Source of the DNA: a virus
Reading direction: 5' to 3' (one strand)
IMG/VR virus record: IMGVR_UViG_3300040806_000631
Span: 1 to 37,539 of that record
Length of the DNA: 37,539 nt
Below, piece by piece: positions 1 to 6,178 of this stretch (its first letter is position 1; each line of letters begins with the position of its first letter). Under the pieces are notes generated by a model. The model did not search any database and had not been told where the DNA came from. It saw nothing but the letters and a program-made list of their open reading frames with translations. The position numbers and the translations under genes are program-made.

Positions 1-170
1 AAGGATTATTTAGAGGTAGAATGACTATTGTAGATAATTCAAAAGGTTCTGATATTAATACAGCCACTATGGCCGCGTATAAAAAAATTAAGACCTGGTC
101 TGAAAAACCACCCGAAAATGCTATAGCAAAAAGTTGGATAAGAAGTCAGATACCAGGCCCGAGGAAATAA
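1..170 (+). CDS. 3' end of an unidentified phage protein (partial)
   Basis: The frame is open from the left edge to the TAA at 168-170, so this is the C-terminal part of a gene that begins outside the window. An internal ATG at 21 would give a 49-residue product, but the frame continues upstream of it without a stop, so a longer protein is more likely. The visible tail is basic and ends in Gly-Pro-Arg-Lys. It sits one base before the next gene, as in one operon. I do not recognise the family. Confidence 0.55.
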   Translation, partial: GLFRGRMTIVDNSKGSDINTATMAAYKKIKTWSEKPPENAIAKSWIRSQIPGPRK

Positions 171-171
171 A

Positions 172-606
172 ATGGATAAGAATAAAATAGTTAGTTCGTT
201 TAATGGTAAATGGAAGTATAGGAAAGATAAAGAGCAGTACGGTATGGCCGATGCTTGGAAAATTATCTATTCGCCAAATGCAGAAGGTAAGTATGTAGGG
301 GACTGTGAGGATTACGCCTTATCAATTCTTTACAGATTATGCGGAGAAAGTCACTTAAAGATGTGGTGGATGTTAATTACCCATCAGGCAGGAATCTGTT
401 GTGTAGGTCCAAGTAAGTGGAAAATGTCTCATGCAGTATTAAGATATAAGGGCGAATACGTAGATAACTGGACAAAGAAACTTGGTCCTAAATCTGCAAT
501 AGAAAAGAACCACACTTTCCATATTTTTTATGGACATGGATGGGCATACTTTACTGCATTAAAAATGATCATAAGTAAAGTAGTGAGAACTATTAAGGGT
601 ATATAA
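172..606 (+). CDS. Transglutaminase-like cysteine protease (BTLCP-type)
   Basis: A 144-residue protein with the core of the transglutaminase-like cysteine proteinase fold. The motif GDCEDYA holds the probable nucleophile Cys45, a Ser-His-Ala-Val segment holds His87, and Asp98 follows in YVDN, giving a plausible Cys-His-Asp triad. There is no signal peptide, so it should act in the cytoplasm or inside the virion. Known members cleave or crosslink peptides; the substrate here is unknown. It overlaps the next ATG (TAATG), which indicates translational coupling. Family assignment is fairly secure from the triad; a role in virion maturation or host takeover is only inference. Confidence 0.7.
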   Translation: MDKNKIVSSFNGKWKYRKDKEQYGMADAWKIIYSPNAEGKYVGDCEDYALSILYRLCGESHLKMWWMLITHQAGICCVGPSKWKMSHAVLRYKGEYVDNWTKKLGPKSAIEKNHTFHIFYGHGWAYFTALKMIISKVVRTIKGI

Positions 607-977
607 TGCATAGTTTTTTAGAACATATAGAAGAAAGATTTGGTATTTACGAGGGTAGACACGTACCTCTAGAGCAACCTATGATTGAATCCGAATATAA
701 GGGTAAAGACATAGAATTGAATCAACCAAAAAGAGGCGGTAAGGCTAAATACTATGTATATGTTAAGAATGATAAAGGTAACGTAATTAAAATCCAATTT
801 GGAGATACTACAGGCCTTAGTGCAAAAATTAATGATAAAGGAGCGGCAAAGAATTTTGCTGCAAGACATCAGTGTCATTTAAAAAATGATAAAACCAAGG
901 CAGGATATTGGGCATGTAGGTTACCAAAATATGCCAAACAATTAGGACTTAAAGGTGGTGGAAATTACTTTTGGTAA
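606..977 (+). CDS. Conserved marine-myovirus protein (DUF5872-like)
   Basis: A 123-residue protein. The central part, with YYVYVKN and FGDTTGL, and the C-terminal part, with FAARHQCH, KTKAGYWACR and GGGNYFW, match a small family I recall from many marine T4-like phages, probably DUF5872. Its function is not known. The N-terminus resembles short phage proteins that accompany capsid genes, but nothing visible proves virion location. It starts inside the stop of the protease gene and overlaps the next gene by 23 nt. Confidence 0.6.
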   Translation: MHSFLEHIEERFGIYEGRHVPLEQPMIESEYKGKDIELNQPKRGGKAKYYVYVKNDKGNVIKIQFGDTTGLSAKINDKGAAKNFAARHQCHLKNDKTKAGYWACRLPKYAKQLGLKGGGNYFW

Positions 978-1233
978 ACCGTACTGGGAAGACGGGGAAA
1001 TAAGAAAATTTGATCCGACTAAGGATGATTCGGAGTTTGTCTGGCACCGAGACAATGAGGATAGAGAAATAGAAATTTTAGAGGGTGAAGGTTGGCAATT
1101 TCAAGTAGATAAATGTTTGCCTTGGCTACTAAAAGAGGGCATGGTATTTAATATTAAGAAAGAAGAATACCATAGATTAATAAAGGGGGTAACTCCCCTA
1201 AAGTGTAGGGTTTATAAATATGCCAACAGCTAA
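955..1233 (+). CDS. Small cupin-like protein
   Basis: A 92-residue protein starting at GTG (955; another GTG lies at 958). The layout suggests a single cupin barrel: WHRDNEDRE near residue 30, then EGEGWQFQ, a Pro-Trp turn, a Lys-Glu-Gly turn, and a late His in EEYHRLIKG. Similar small cupin-like proteins occur in marine T4-like phages as I recall, without assigned substrate. A complete metal-binding HxH...E...H set is not obvious, so enzymatic activity is doubtful. It overlaps both neighbours. Confidence 0.5.
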   Translation: MVEITFGKPYWEDGEIRKFDPTKDDSEFVWHRDNEDREIEILEGEGWQFQVDKCLPWLLKEGMVFNIKKEEYHRLIKGVTPLKCRVYKYANS

Positions 1234-1519
1234 TGAGCAACGTGCCGAACAGTCGGCAAGATTAGATAGAATCGAACAGAAAATAGACCAAATGTCAGAG
1301 GCTATTATTGCTTTAGCACGTGCTGAAGAAAAAATTATAACTCTTACAGAATTTGGTAAACAACAAGGTGAGCAGATTCTAACCCTTATAAATAGAGTAG
1401 ACAGATTGGAAGATTTAGTAAGACAAAATGCTTCTACTGTTAACATTATTAATAAAATATTCTGGATAGTCATTGCGGCAGCTGCCACAGCTATTACAGG
1501 AATGCTTTTCATACAATAG
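1220..1519 (+). CDS. Coiled-coil protein with C-terminal membrane anchor
   Basis: A 99-residue protein. Residues ~5-75 form a charged heptad-like helix (repeated I/L with Arg, Glu, Gln), and residues ~78-98 form one hydrophobic segment rich in Ile and Ala. This layout resembles XhlA-type accessory lysis proteins, but no sequence motif proves it. The ATG overlaps a TATAAATA-like string (1213-1220) and the end of the cupin-like gene by 14 nt. Most likely a small inner-membrane protein of the lysis or assembly group; function unknown. Confidence 0.55.
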   Translation: MPTANEQRAEQSARLDRIEQKIDQMSEAIIALARAEEKIITLTEFGKQQGEQILTLINRVDRLEDLVRQNASTVNIINKIFWIVIAAAATAITGMLFIQ

Positions 1520-1528
1520 GAGAAAAAT

Positions 1529-2428
1529 ATGAAACTCAATGATGAAAAAACTAGAAGCGTTGCTGCAGCAGTCAGTGATGTCCTAGAAGGAAAAAATAAA
1601 ATGAAAAAAGAGGAAGTAAAATATCCTCATAAGATGTATTCTAAAGATGGTAAGGATGAAGTAGAAGTCAAAGATAAGGCTGAACACGACAAGTATGCTG
1701 CTAAAGGATATGTCCACGAAAAACCAGAGGTTAATGAAGTCGAAGAGCCAAGAGCAAAAGGCGAGAAAGACTTTAAGGCCAAACATGTGATTAAAAAGTC
1801 TGGCGAAAATAATGACGGTACTGTCACTAAAGAAGGTAAGAAAGTTGACGAGGTACTAGGGTTCGATAAGGACAATCCTCATAAAGACGAAGACGAAGAC
1901 GAGAAAGAAAAAGAGAAGAAGGAAGGTAATGCCTTTACTAAAGCTCTTAATGCTGCTCGTAAAAACGGCGATGACGATTTTGTTGTTTCAGGAAAAAAAT
2001 ATAAAGTCGAAGATTATGATGAGGAAGAGGACGAAGATGAAGTCGAAGAAAGGTCAATGACTCCGATGAAAGATAAGTTCGGCCCCGATAAAAACCTTGT
2101 TAAGAAAGCCGTTGCTCTTGCTACTAAAATGGGTGGTAATATGACAGGTGCTGTTAAAAAAATCGAAAAGATGCAGAAAGGGTTGTCTAAAGATAAAGAC
2201 GTGGCCGCTGCTCTACGACTTGCTAATGAAGAAGTAAGTGAATCAGTATTGGATGAAGCCAAACGAATGAATGAAGCTGAAGATAAGAAAACTAAGTATA
2301 GAAAATTCTTTGACAAAGCTTTGAAAAAGTTTGGTGTAAAATCACCTGCTGAATTGAAAGGCGACAAGAAGAAGGAATTCTTTGATTACGTTGATGCAAA
2401 TTATGAAGCGGAGAACGAGTCAGACTAA
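1529..2428 (+). CDS. Highly charged low-complexity protein, possible head scaffold/internal protein
   Basis: A 299-residue protein dominated by Lys, Glu and Asp. It has acidic runs near residues 122-135 and 165-173 and a more ordered C-terminal part (residues ~250-299) ending in a FFDYVDANYEAE-like helix. No signal peptide or membrane segment is seen. Charged proteins of this kind in T4-like phages are often prohead core or internal head proteins, but I see no diagnostic motif. A good ribosome site (AGGAGAAAAAT) precedes the ATG. It overlaps the next ATG (TAATG). Confidence 0.5.
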   Translation: MKLNDEKTRSVAAAVSDVLEGKNKMKKEEVKYPHKMYSKDGKDEVEVKDKAEHDKYAAKGYVHEKPEVNEVEEPRAKGEKDFKAKHVIKKSGENNDGTVTKEGKKVDEVLGFDKDNPHKDEDEDEKEKEKKEGNAFTKALNAARKNGDDDFVVSGKKYKVEDYDEEEDEDEVEERSMTPMKDKFGPDKNLVKKAVALATKMGGNMTGAVKKIEKMQKGLSKDKDVAAALRLANEEVSESVLDEAKRMNEAEDKKTKYRKFFDKALKKFGVKSPAELKGDKKKEFFDYVDANYEAENESD

Positions 2429-2778
2429 TGAAATCTTTTAAGCAAATCAGAGAAGACATTTTCAAATTAAAGAACTTTAAGGATCGTGATCGTAAAGGTC
2501 ATGAGGCTTATATGAATATCGAAATTGTTAAGGGTAATACCAGTAATAAGTATGATGATGATTTCGGTTTCAATAAGCAAGAACTAGGTGTTATGGATAA
2601 GGTTATTAGTAAAATTAAGAATATGCATATTTCTAGTTTTGATGGTGGTAACACTGCTCCTGCATCTTTAGAGTTTTATGGGGATGAGGCTTCTTTAAAG
2701 AAATTTGCATCAGATAAAAATGTACAAAAGATTGTTAAAAAATACAAAGGTAAAGTATCTGGACCATATAAAGCTTAA
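2428..2778 (+). CDS. Hypothetical protein with capsid-targeting-like N-terminus
   Basis: A 116-residue basic protein. Its N-terminus MKSFKQIRED has the pattern (Met-Lys-x-aromatic ... acidic) of the T4 capsid-targeting sequence, MKTYQEFIAE in T4 internal proteins. The rest holds two mixed alpha/beta segments with no motif I recognise. It is coupled to the upstream gene by TAATG. Packaging into the head is a hypothesis based only on the N-terminus and on the charged neighbour upstream. Confidence 0.45.
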   Translation: MKSFKQIREDIFKLKNFKDRDRKGHEAYMNIEIVKGNTSNKYDDDFGFNKQELGVMDKVISKIKNMHISSFDGGNTAPASLEFYGDEASLKKFASDKNVQKIVKKYKGKVSGPYKA

Positions 2779-2799
2779 TTGACTTATATATAATATATA

Positions 2800-3168
2800 A
2801 TGAAAGTATTTGACGAATTAAATAGACGTAATTTTGAATTATATGCTTCTCAGAATTATAATAACCCTGAGTGCATTGACATAGAAGAATTCAAAGAGGA
2901 CTTGGCAAGATTTAAATATCTAAAAAGACTTCTGAGAAGGTATGAGGTAACCGAAGACTTGCAAGAAAGATTGATTTTAAATCATCTGATTGTGTTATAT
3001 AACGTCTTCGGTATAACTGCTGCCAATAAAATGATATGGTATAAAATAGAAAGGGAACACTGGACTTATATTAAACCATTTCTAGTCTTCCTTAATTACT
3101 TACCAGTGGATGAAAAGGTTGATATACCTTTAGATCCATATATTGTAGACGTACTTAGGAAAATTTAA
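2800..3168 (+). CDS. Conserved T4-like phage hypothetical protein
   Basis: A 122-residue, mostly helical protein. The segment with RFKYLKRLLRRYE, then LILNHLIVLYNVFG, then FLVFLNYLP is a pattern I recall from many marine myoviruses, usually with no assigned function. No membrane segment or catalytic motif is visible. An AT-rich stretch just upstream (TATAAT at 2789-2794, five bases before the ATG) may be a promoter, but it lacks a -35 box at the right distance. The stop overlaps the next start (TAATG). Confidence 0.55.
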   Translation: MKVFDELNRRNFELYASQNYNNPECIDIEEFKEDLARFKYLKRLLRRYEVTEDLQERLILNHLIVLYNVFGITAANKMIWYKIEREHWTYIKPFLVFLNYLPVDEKVDIPLDPYIVDVLRKI

Positions 3169-3752
3169 TGAGTGTAGTATCAAGAACAGCTGATTTATTT
3201 TACGCCTTTAGGTTTCTAAAGTTGTTGGTTACTCCATGGGATAAAATGGGTGCATACGAATATGGTATTGTTGACGAGAATGGAAAAGTTTTAATTAAGG
3301 GTAAAGATATAACAGACCCTAAGGCAAAGGCAGAGTACACGGTTTTTCATAGGTTGGTATTTAACCTAAAAAGGATTTTAAATAAACTGCCTTTCGGTAA
3401 AACAAAACTGGCATCTTATGCTGCCGCTTTGTTTTTAATAAAGGAAAATACTGGACTAACAGAAGAACAAATTAGAAAGGTATTGGAAGAAATTTTAGAG
3501 GATATGGATGAATCACTAAATGAGGAAGTATTCTTCGTTAAAGATGATGTCATTAATCCTGGTAAATATAAATTAGTTTCTGAAATGGCTAGTATGGATA
3601 CGGGAGAAATTATTGCTTTTCCTGGCCAAGAAGTGGTAATATCACTTCACAGTAAACCAGTAGACTATATGTTTAATACTGGAATTTACGAGGTAACACA
3701 TACTTTAACACAACAGAAATTATATATAACTAGTGGAGATATACAAAAATGA
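3168..3752 (+). CDS. Conserved T4-like phage hypothetical protein
   Basis: A 194-residue protein. The first ~95 residues, with FYAFRFLKLLVTPWDKMGAYE, FHRLVFNLKRILNKLPFGK and SYAAALFLIKE, are typical of a family I remember from marine T4-like phages without function. An acidic helix follows at ~105-120, then a beta-rich C-terminal domain of ~75 residues (VKDDVINPGKY...). No signal peptide. It overlaps the preceding gene by 1 nt and the next by 4 nt (ATGA), so it is translated as part of the same operon. Confidence 0.55.
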   Translation: MSVVSRTADLFYAFRFLKLLVTPWDKMGAYEYGIVDENGKVLIKGKDITDPKAKAEYTVFHRLVFNLKRILNKLPFGKTKLASYAAALFLIKENTGLTEEQIRKVLEEILEDMDESLNEEVFFVKDDVINPGKYKLVSEMASMDTGEIIAFPGQEVVISLHSKPVDYMFNTGIYEVTHTLTQQKLYITSGDIQK

Positions 3753-4192
3753 AAAAATTTAAAGACGTATGGGAAGATGCAGCGGCCAATTCCGTGGCAA
3801 AAGGCGGTGTCTCCCTGCCTGCAGATGCAGTTCATGATAAGAAAAAGAGGAAAAAAGCAGTGTACGATGGAAGAACAAAGGAAGGCCGTAAATTCGTAGA
3901 ACGAATGTTGGCAAGAAGAAAGTCCAAAAATGAAAAGGCTCAAAAGAGTTTACAGGCGCAAAATTTAAAATCCGTTGAAGTAAAAGAAGACAGCGTAGAA
4001 GAAGCTAGAAAAGCCCCACAGATTAAACATTTAAATATTTACGGTTCAGAGATTAGTGGTTTAAGATCCGGAGGCAAATATTATATGGCAATGGCAATTG
4101 ATATGAGAGGCAAACTTATGTATAAAGTAATCGATGAGTTTGGTTCTATTGAAACCATTGACCTTAAAACATTCGCAAAAAGATTCGGTTAA
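3749..4192 (+). CDS. Hypothetical basic protein with capsid-targeting-like N-terminus
   Basis: A 147-residue protein in two parts. Residues 1-80 are Lys/Arg-rich and begin MKKFKDVWED, again like the T4 capsid-targeting motif. Residues ~90-147 look like a small folded beta domain (LNIYGSEISGL, KYYMAMAIDMRGKLMYKVI). The first part contains KDKKK/RRK clusters that could bind nucleic acid. No function is known to me. A ribosome site is weak; translation is probably coupled to the gene it overlaps by 4 nt. Confidence 0.45.
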   Translation: MKKFKDVWEDAAANSVAKGGVSLPADAVHDKKKRKKAVYDGRTKEGRKFVERMLARRKSKNEKAQKSLQAQNLKSVEVKEDSVEEARKAPQIKHLNIYGSEISGLRSGGKYYMAMAIDMRGKLMYKVIDEFGSIETIDLKTFAKRFG

Positions 4193-4208
4193 TTATATAG
4201 GTTAGATT

Positions 4209-4601
4209 ATGTCAAAAATATTGATGGGTATTATAGGAGCAATGGGGCTGGCAGGTTTCATGTATTATAATTTTTCTGTAGTACCAATGAAGAATAAGTT
4301 GGAAGAACAAGCAAAGGTTATTATTGCTCAAGACCTACGTGATCAAGAACAAAGAGCTACTATAGAGTCAATTCAAAGTAATCTGACTAGAACCACACAA
4401 GCCCTTTCTGGGTTACAAATTCAAAATCAACAATACGAAGTAGAGATGGCTGAATACTTGGATATATTCAGACGTCATAACTTATCTAAATTGGCTAGTG
4501 CAAAACCTGGGATGGTAGAATTAAGAGCTAATAATGCAACTAAGGAGGTATTCGATGCGATTGAAGCAGATAGCGCTCGTATTTCTAGCCTTAACGATTA
4601 G
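4209..4601 (+). CDS. Probable i-spanin (Rz-like, inner membrane)
   Basis: A 130-residue protein with one N-terminal transmembrane helix (residues ~4-22, Gly/Ala/Met-rich, short basic start) and then a long Gln/Glu-rich coiled coil in the periplasm. This is the layout of Rz-type inner-membrane spanins. The next gene starts out of frame inside its 3' end and encodes a lipoprotein, the classic overlapping i-spanin/o-spanin arrangement. In the spanin model the pair spans the periplasm and fuses inner and outer membranes at lysis. The call rests on architecture and context, not on sequence identity. Confidence 0.65.
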   Translation: MSKILMGIIGAMGLAGFMYYNFSVVPMKNKLEEQAKVIIAQDLRDQEQRATIESIQSNLTRTTQALSGLQIQNQQYEVEMAEYLDIFRRHNLSKLASAKPGMVELRANNATKEVFDAIEADSARISSLND

Positions 4602-5055
4602 TGGTTGTAGTTTACTTCAACAGTCTCCAAGAGAAGTTGAGATAATTACCAAACCAGTTAAAGTTGATATTGTTCAACCAGTACTACCTAGACCTATTGA
4701 CTTAAAAGAACCTAAATGGTATGTGGTATCAGATACCAAAATTATAGAGGCATGTCTAAAGAGTCCAGAAACTAATAAACCTGACTGTAAGTTAGGTAGA
4801 GAAGATAAGTATCCAGAAGGATACACATATTTGGATAGATTTATAGATGACATCAAAAAGAAACATGGCGGAGATATAGTATTTTATGCCATGACTGTGG
4901 ACGATTATGAGTTAATGGCTTATAACACACAGGAAATTAAACGTTATATTAATCAACTCGGAGAAGTGATTATTTATTATAGGAATGTAACTATCGATGA
5001 TGAGAAAGGCGCAGCAGTTGGTATCAAAGTGGAGGAAGAAAATGGCAACGACTAG
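4555..5055 (+). CDS. Probable o-spanin (Rz1-like outer-membrane lipoprotein)
   Basis: A 166-residue lipoprotein. The ATG at 4555 is chosen over 4534 because an ideal AAGGAGG (4542-4548) lies 6 nt upstream and the product then begins with a clean lipoprotein signal ending in the lipobox ISGC (Cys18). A Pro-rich stretch follows (PVLPRPIDLKEP), then a C-terminal domain containing VFYAMTVDDYE and EIKRYINQL, which I recall from marine myovirus spanin-like proteins. It is longer than lambda Rz1. It overlaps the i-spanin gene by 47 nt in another frame and the lipase gene by 14 nt. Confidence 0.7.
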   Translation: MRLKQIALVFLALTISGCSLLQQSPREVEIITKPVKVDIVQPVLPRPIDLKEPKWYVVSDTKIIEACLKSPETNKPDCKLGREDKYPEGYTYLDRFIDDIKKKHGGDIVFYAMTVDDYELMAYNTQEIKRYINQLGEVIIYYRNVTIDDEKGAAVGIKVEEENGND

Positions 5056-5803
5056 AATGAAAGAAGAAATGGGCAAATGGGATAGAGCAGAAATAGCTGC
5101 ACGTCTATCTGCAATTGCATATATGAATGAGAAACCAGCACAGACTGCTGCTAAGAAATTAGGTTTTGCATGGGTAAAATTAATCAGTAAAGATGGGGCA
5201 GAAGTATTAGTGGCTAAAGATAGAAATGATTTATGGTTTGCATTTAGAGGTACTGAACCTTCTAAAATGAATGATGTTATGGCTGACCTTAAAATTATTA
5301 AGAATACTGCCAAGGCTGGTGGTAAAGTACACGGTGGATTCCAACAAGAAGTAAATGATTTATGGATGGACATTGTAAAAGAACTAGAACACAACGACCA
5401 ATTAAAAGTAAGAAAAGATGTGTATATGACTGGACATAGTCTAGGCGCCGCCATGGCAACTATTGCATCTACTAGATATCAACCAGAAGAATTATTCACT
5501 TTCGGATCTCCAAGAGTTGGTGGGCCAAGATTCATTAAAAATATTAAGTGCCCACATTATAGATTTATGAATAATAACGATATAGTATGTAGAATACCAC
5601 CTGCATGGTTAGGGTTTAGACACCATGGAACTATGATTTATTTCGATAGAAATGGTAATAAGGCTCCTAAACCAACATGGGGAGATTTGTTTTATGGTAT
5701 TCTAAACTCGTGGAAACGATTTAAATTCTTCGATGGTGTTGTAGACCACGGAATGCCACACTACGTTAAGGCATTGCGCAAACTGGCTAAGGTAGAAAAA
5801 TAA
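5042..5803 (+). CDS. Class 3 lipase-like alpha/beta hydrolase
   Basis: A 253-residue protein. The start at 5042 is favoured over 4997 by GGAGG at 5031-5035. Class 3 lipase signatures are clear: FAFRGTE (oxyanion region, residue ~67), HGGF, the nucleophile elbow GHSLGAA with Ser133, FGSPRVG, Asp180 in NNNDIV, and a late His in VDHGMPHY (His236 or His240). So a complete Ser-Asp-His triad is present. No signal peptide is seen, so it would stay in the cytoplasm unless released at lysis or packaged. Its place right after the spanin pair suggests a role in membrane breakdown; the substrate is unknown. Confidence 0.85.
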   Translation: MATTRMKEEMGKWDRAEIAARLSAIAYMNEKPAQTAAKKLGFAWVKLISKDGAEVLVAKDRNDLWFAFRGTEPSKMNDVMADLKIIKNTAKAGGKVHGGFQQEVNDLWMDIVKELEHNDQLKVRKDVYMTGHSLGAAMATIASTRYQPEELFTFGSPRVGGPRFIKNIKCPHYRFMNNNDIVCRIPPAWLGFRHHGTMIYFDRNGNKAPKPTWGDLFYGILNSWKRFKFFDGVVDHGMPHYVKALRKLAKVEK

Positions 5804-6120
5804 TGTATTGGCTTCTTATTCTTACTGTTAAATCAATATTGAGTTCTGTTATAGGATCATCTTTCTATAACTGGTTTCAAGGTACTACATTAGGTATATG
5901 GTTTCAAAAACAAGTAGACAGATTTATGCAACACTTTGCAGAAAAATATAACTTAGAGGTTATAAAGAAAGATGCCAAGTTTAGGAAGCAATTTCCTCTG
6001 GCAGCAGAGAAGTTGGATAGGGTTGTAAAAAATTCTCATCCATGTAAAGAACTGCATGAATTTGACGCTTATCCCAAATTGATAGCTAGAATAGAAGAGC
6101 TAGAAAAAAAAGTAAAATAG
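5803..6120 (+). CDS. Small membrane-associated protein downstream of lipase
   Basis: A 105-residue protein. Residues 1-25 are hydrophobic (LLILTVKSILSSVIG) and could insert into the membrane. The rest is basic and helical and ends in a coiled coil rich in Glu and Lys. It overlaps the lipase stop by 1 nt and is the last gene before the nrd promoter. A holin or antiholin role is possible given the spanins and lipase upstream, but only one weak membrane segment is visible, so I leave the function open. Confidence 0.45.
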   Translation: MYWLLILTVKSILSSVIGSSFYNWFQGTTLGIWFQKQVDRFMQHFAEKYNLEVIKKDAKFRKQFPLAAEKLDRVVKNSHPCKELHEFDAYPKLIARIEELEKKVK

Positions 6121-6123
6121 TTG

Positions 6124-6152
6124 TTTACATTTCATGTGAAATGTGATATAAT
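6124..6152 (+). promoter_or_regulatory. Sigma70-type promoter of the nrd operon
   Basis: TTTACA at 6124-6129, a 17-nt spacer and TATAAT at 6147-6152. The start of transcription would be near 6159, giving a leader of about 20 nt to the first nrdA ATG. It starts immediately after the previous gene's stop, so it separates the lysis-type operon from nucleotide metabolism. Confidence 0.85.
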
Positions 6153-6178
6153 ATATACTATTAAAACATGGAATAATA

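Noticed and set aside
1213-1220. TATAAATA resembling a late promoter before the gene at 1220
   Set aside because: It overlaps the ATG itself, so a transcript starting six bases downstream would lose the start codon; it also lies inside the preceding gene.
1867-1925. Acidic/Lys codon repeats in the 299-residue protein as a possible nucleotide repeat array
   Set aside because: The repetition is of GAA, GAC and AAA codons without a fixed unit; it reflects low-complexity protein sequence.
2014-2367. 117-codon minus-strand ORF with a poly-Ser end
   Set aside because: It mirrors the Glu/Asp-rich coding of the + strand gene (GAA/GAT repeats read as Ser on the other strand).
2789-2794. TATAAT five bases before the ATG at 2800
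   Set aside because: The only TTGACT is four bases away, not 17, and the region is simply AT-rich; a promoter is possible but not supported.
4534-4554. Upstream in-frame ATG for the o-spanin gene
   Set aside because: It lacks a ribosome site, while 4555 has an ideal AAGGAGG and gives a proper lipoprotein signal.
4912-5454. 180-codon minus-strand ORF opposite the spanin and lipase genes
   Set aside because: It lies against two well-supported + strand genes and encodes a low-quality hydrophobic/Ser-rich translation; a shadow frame.
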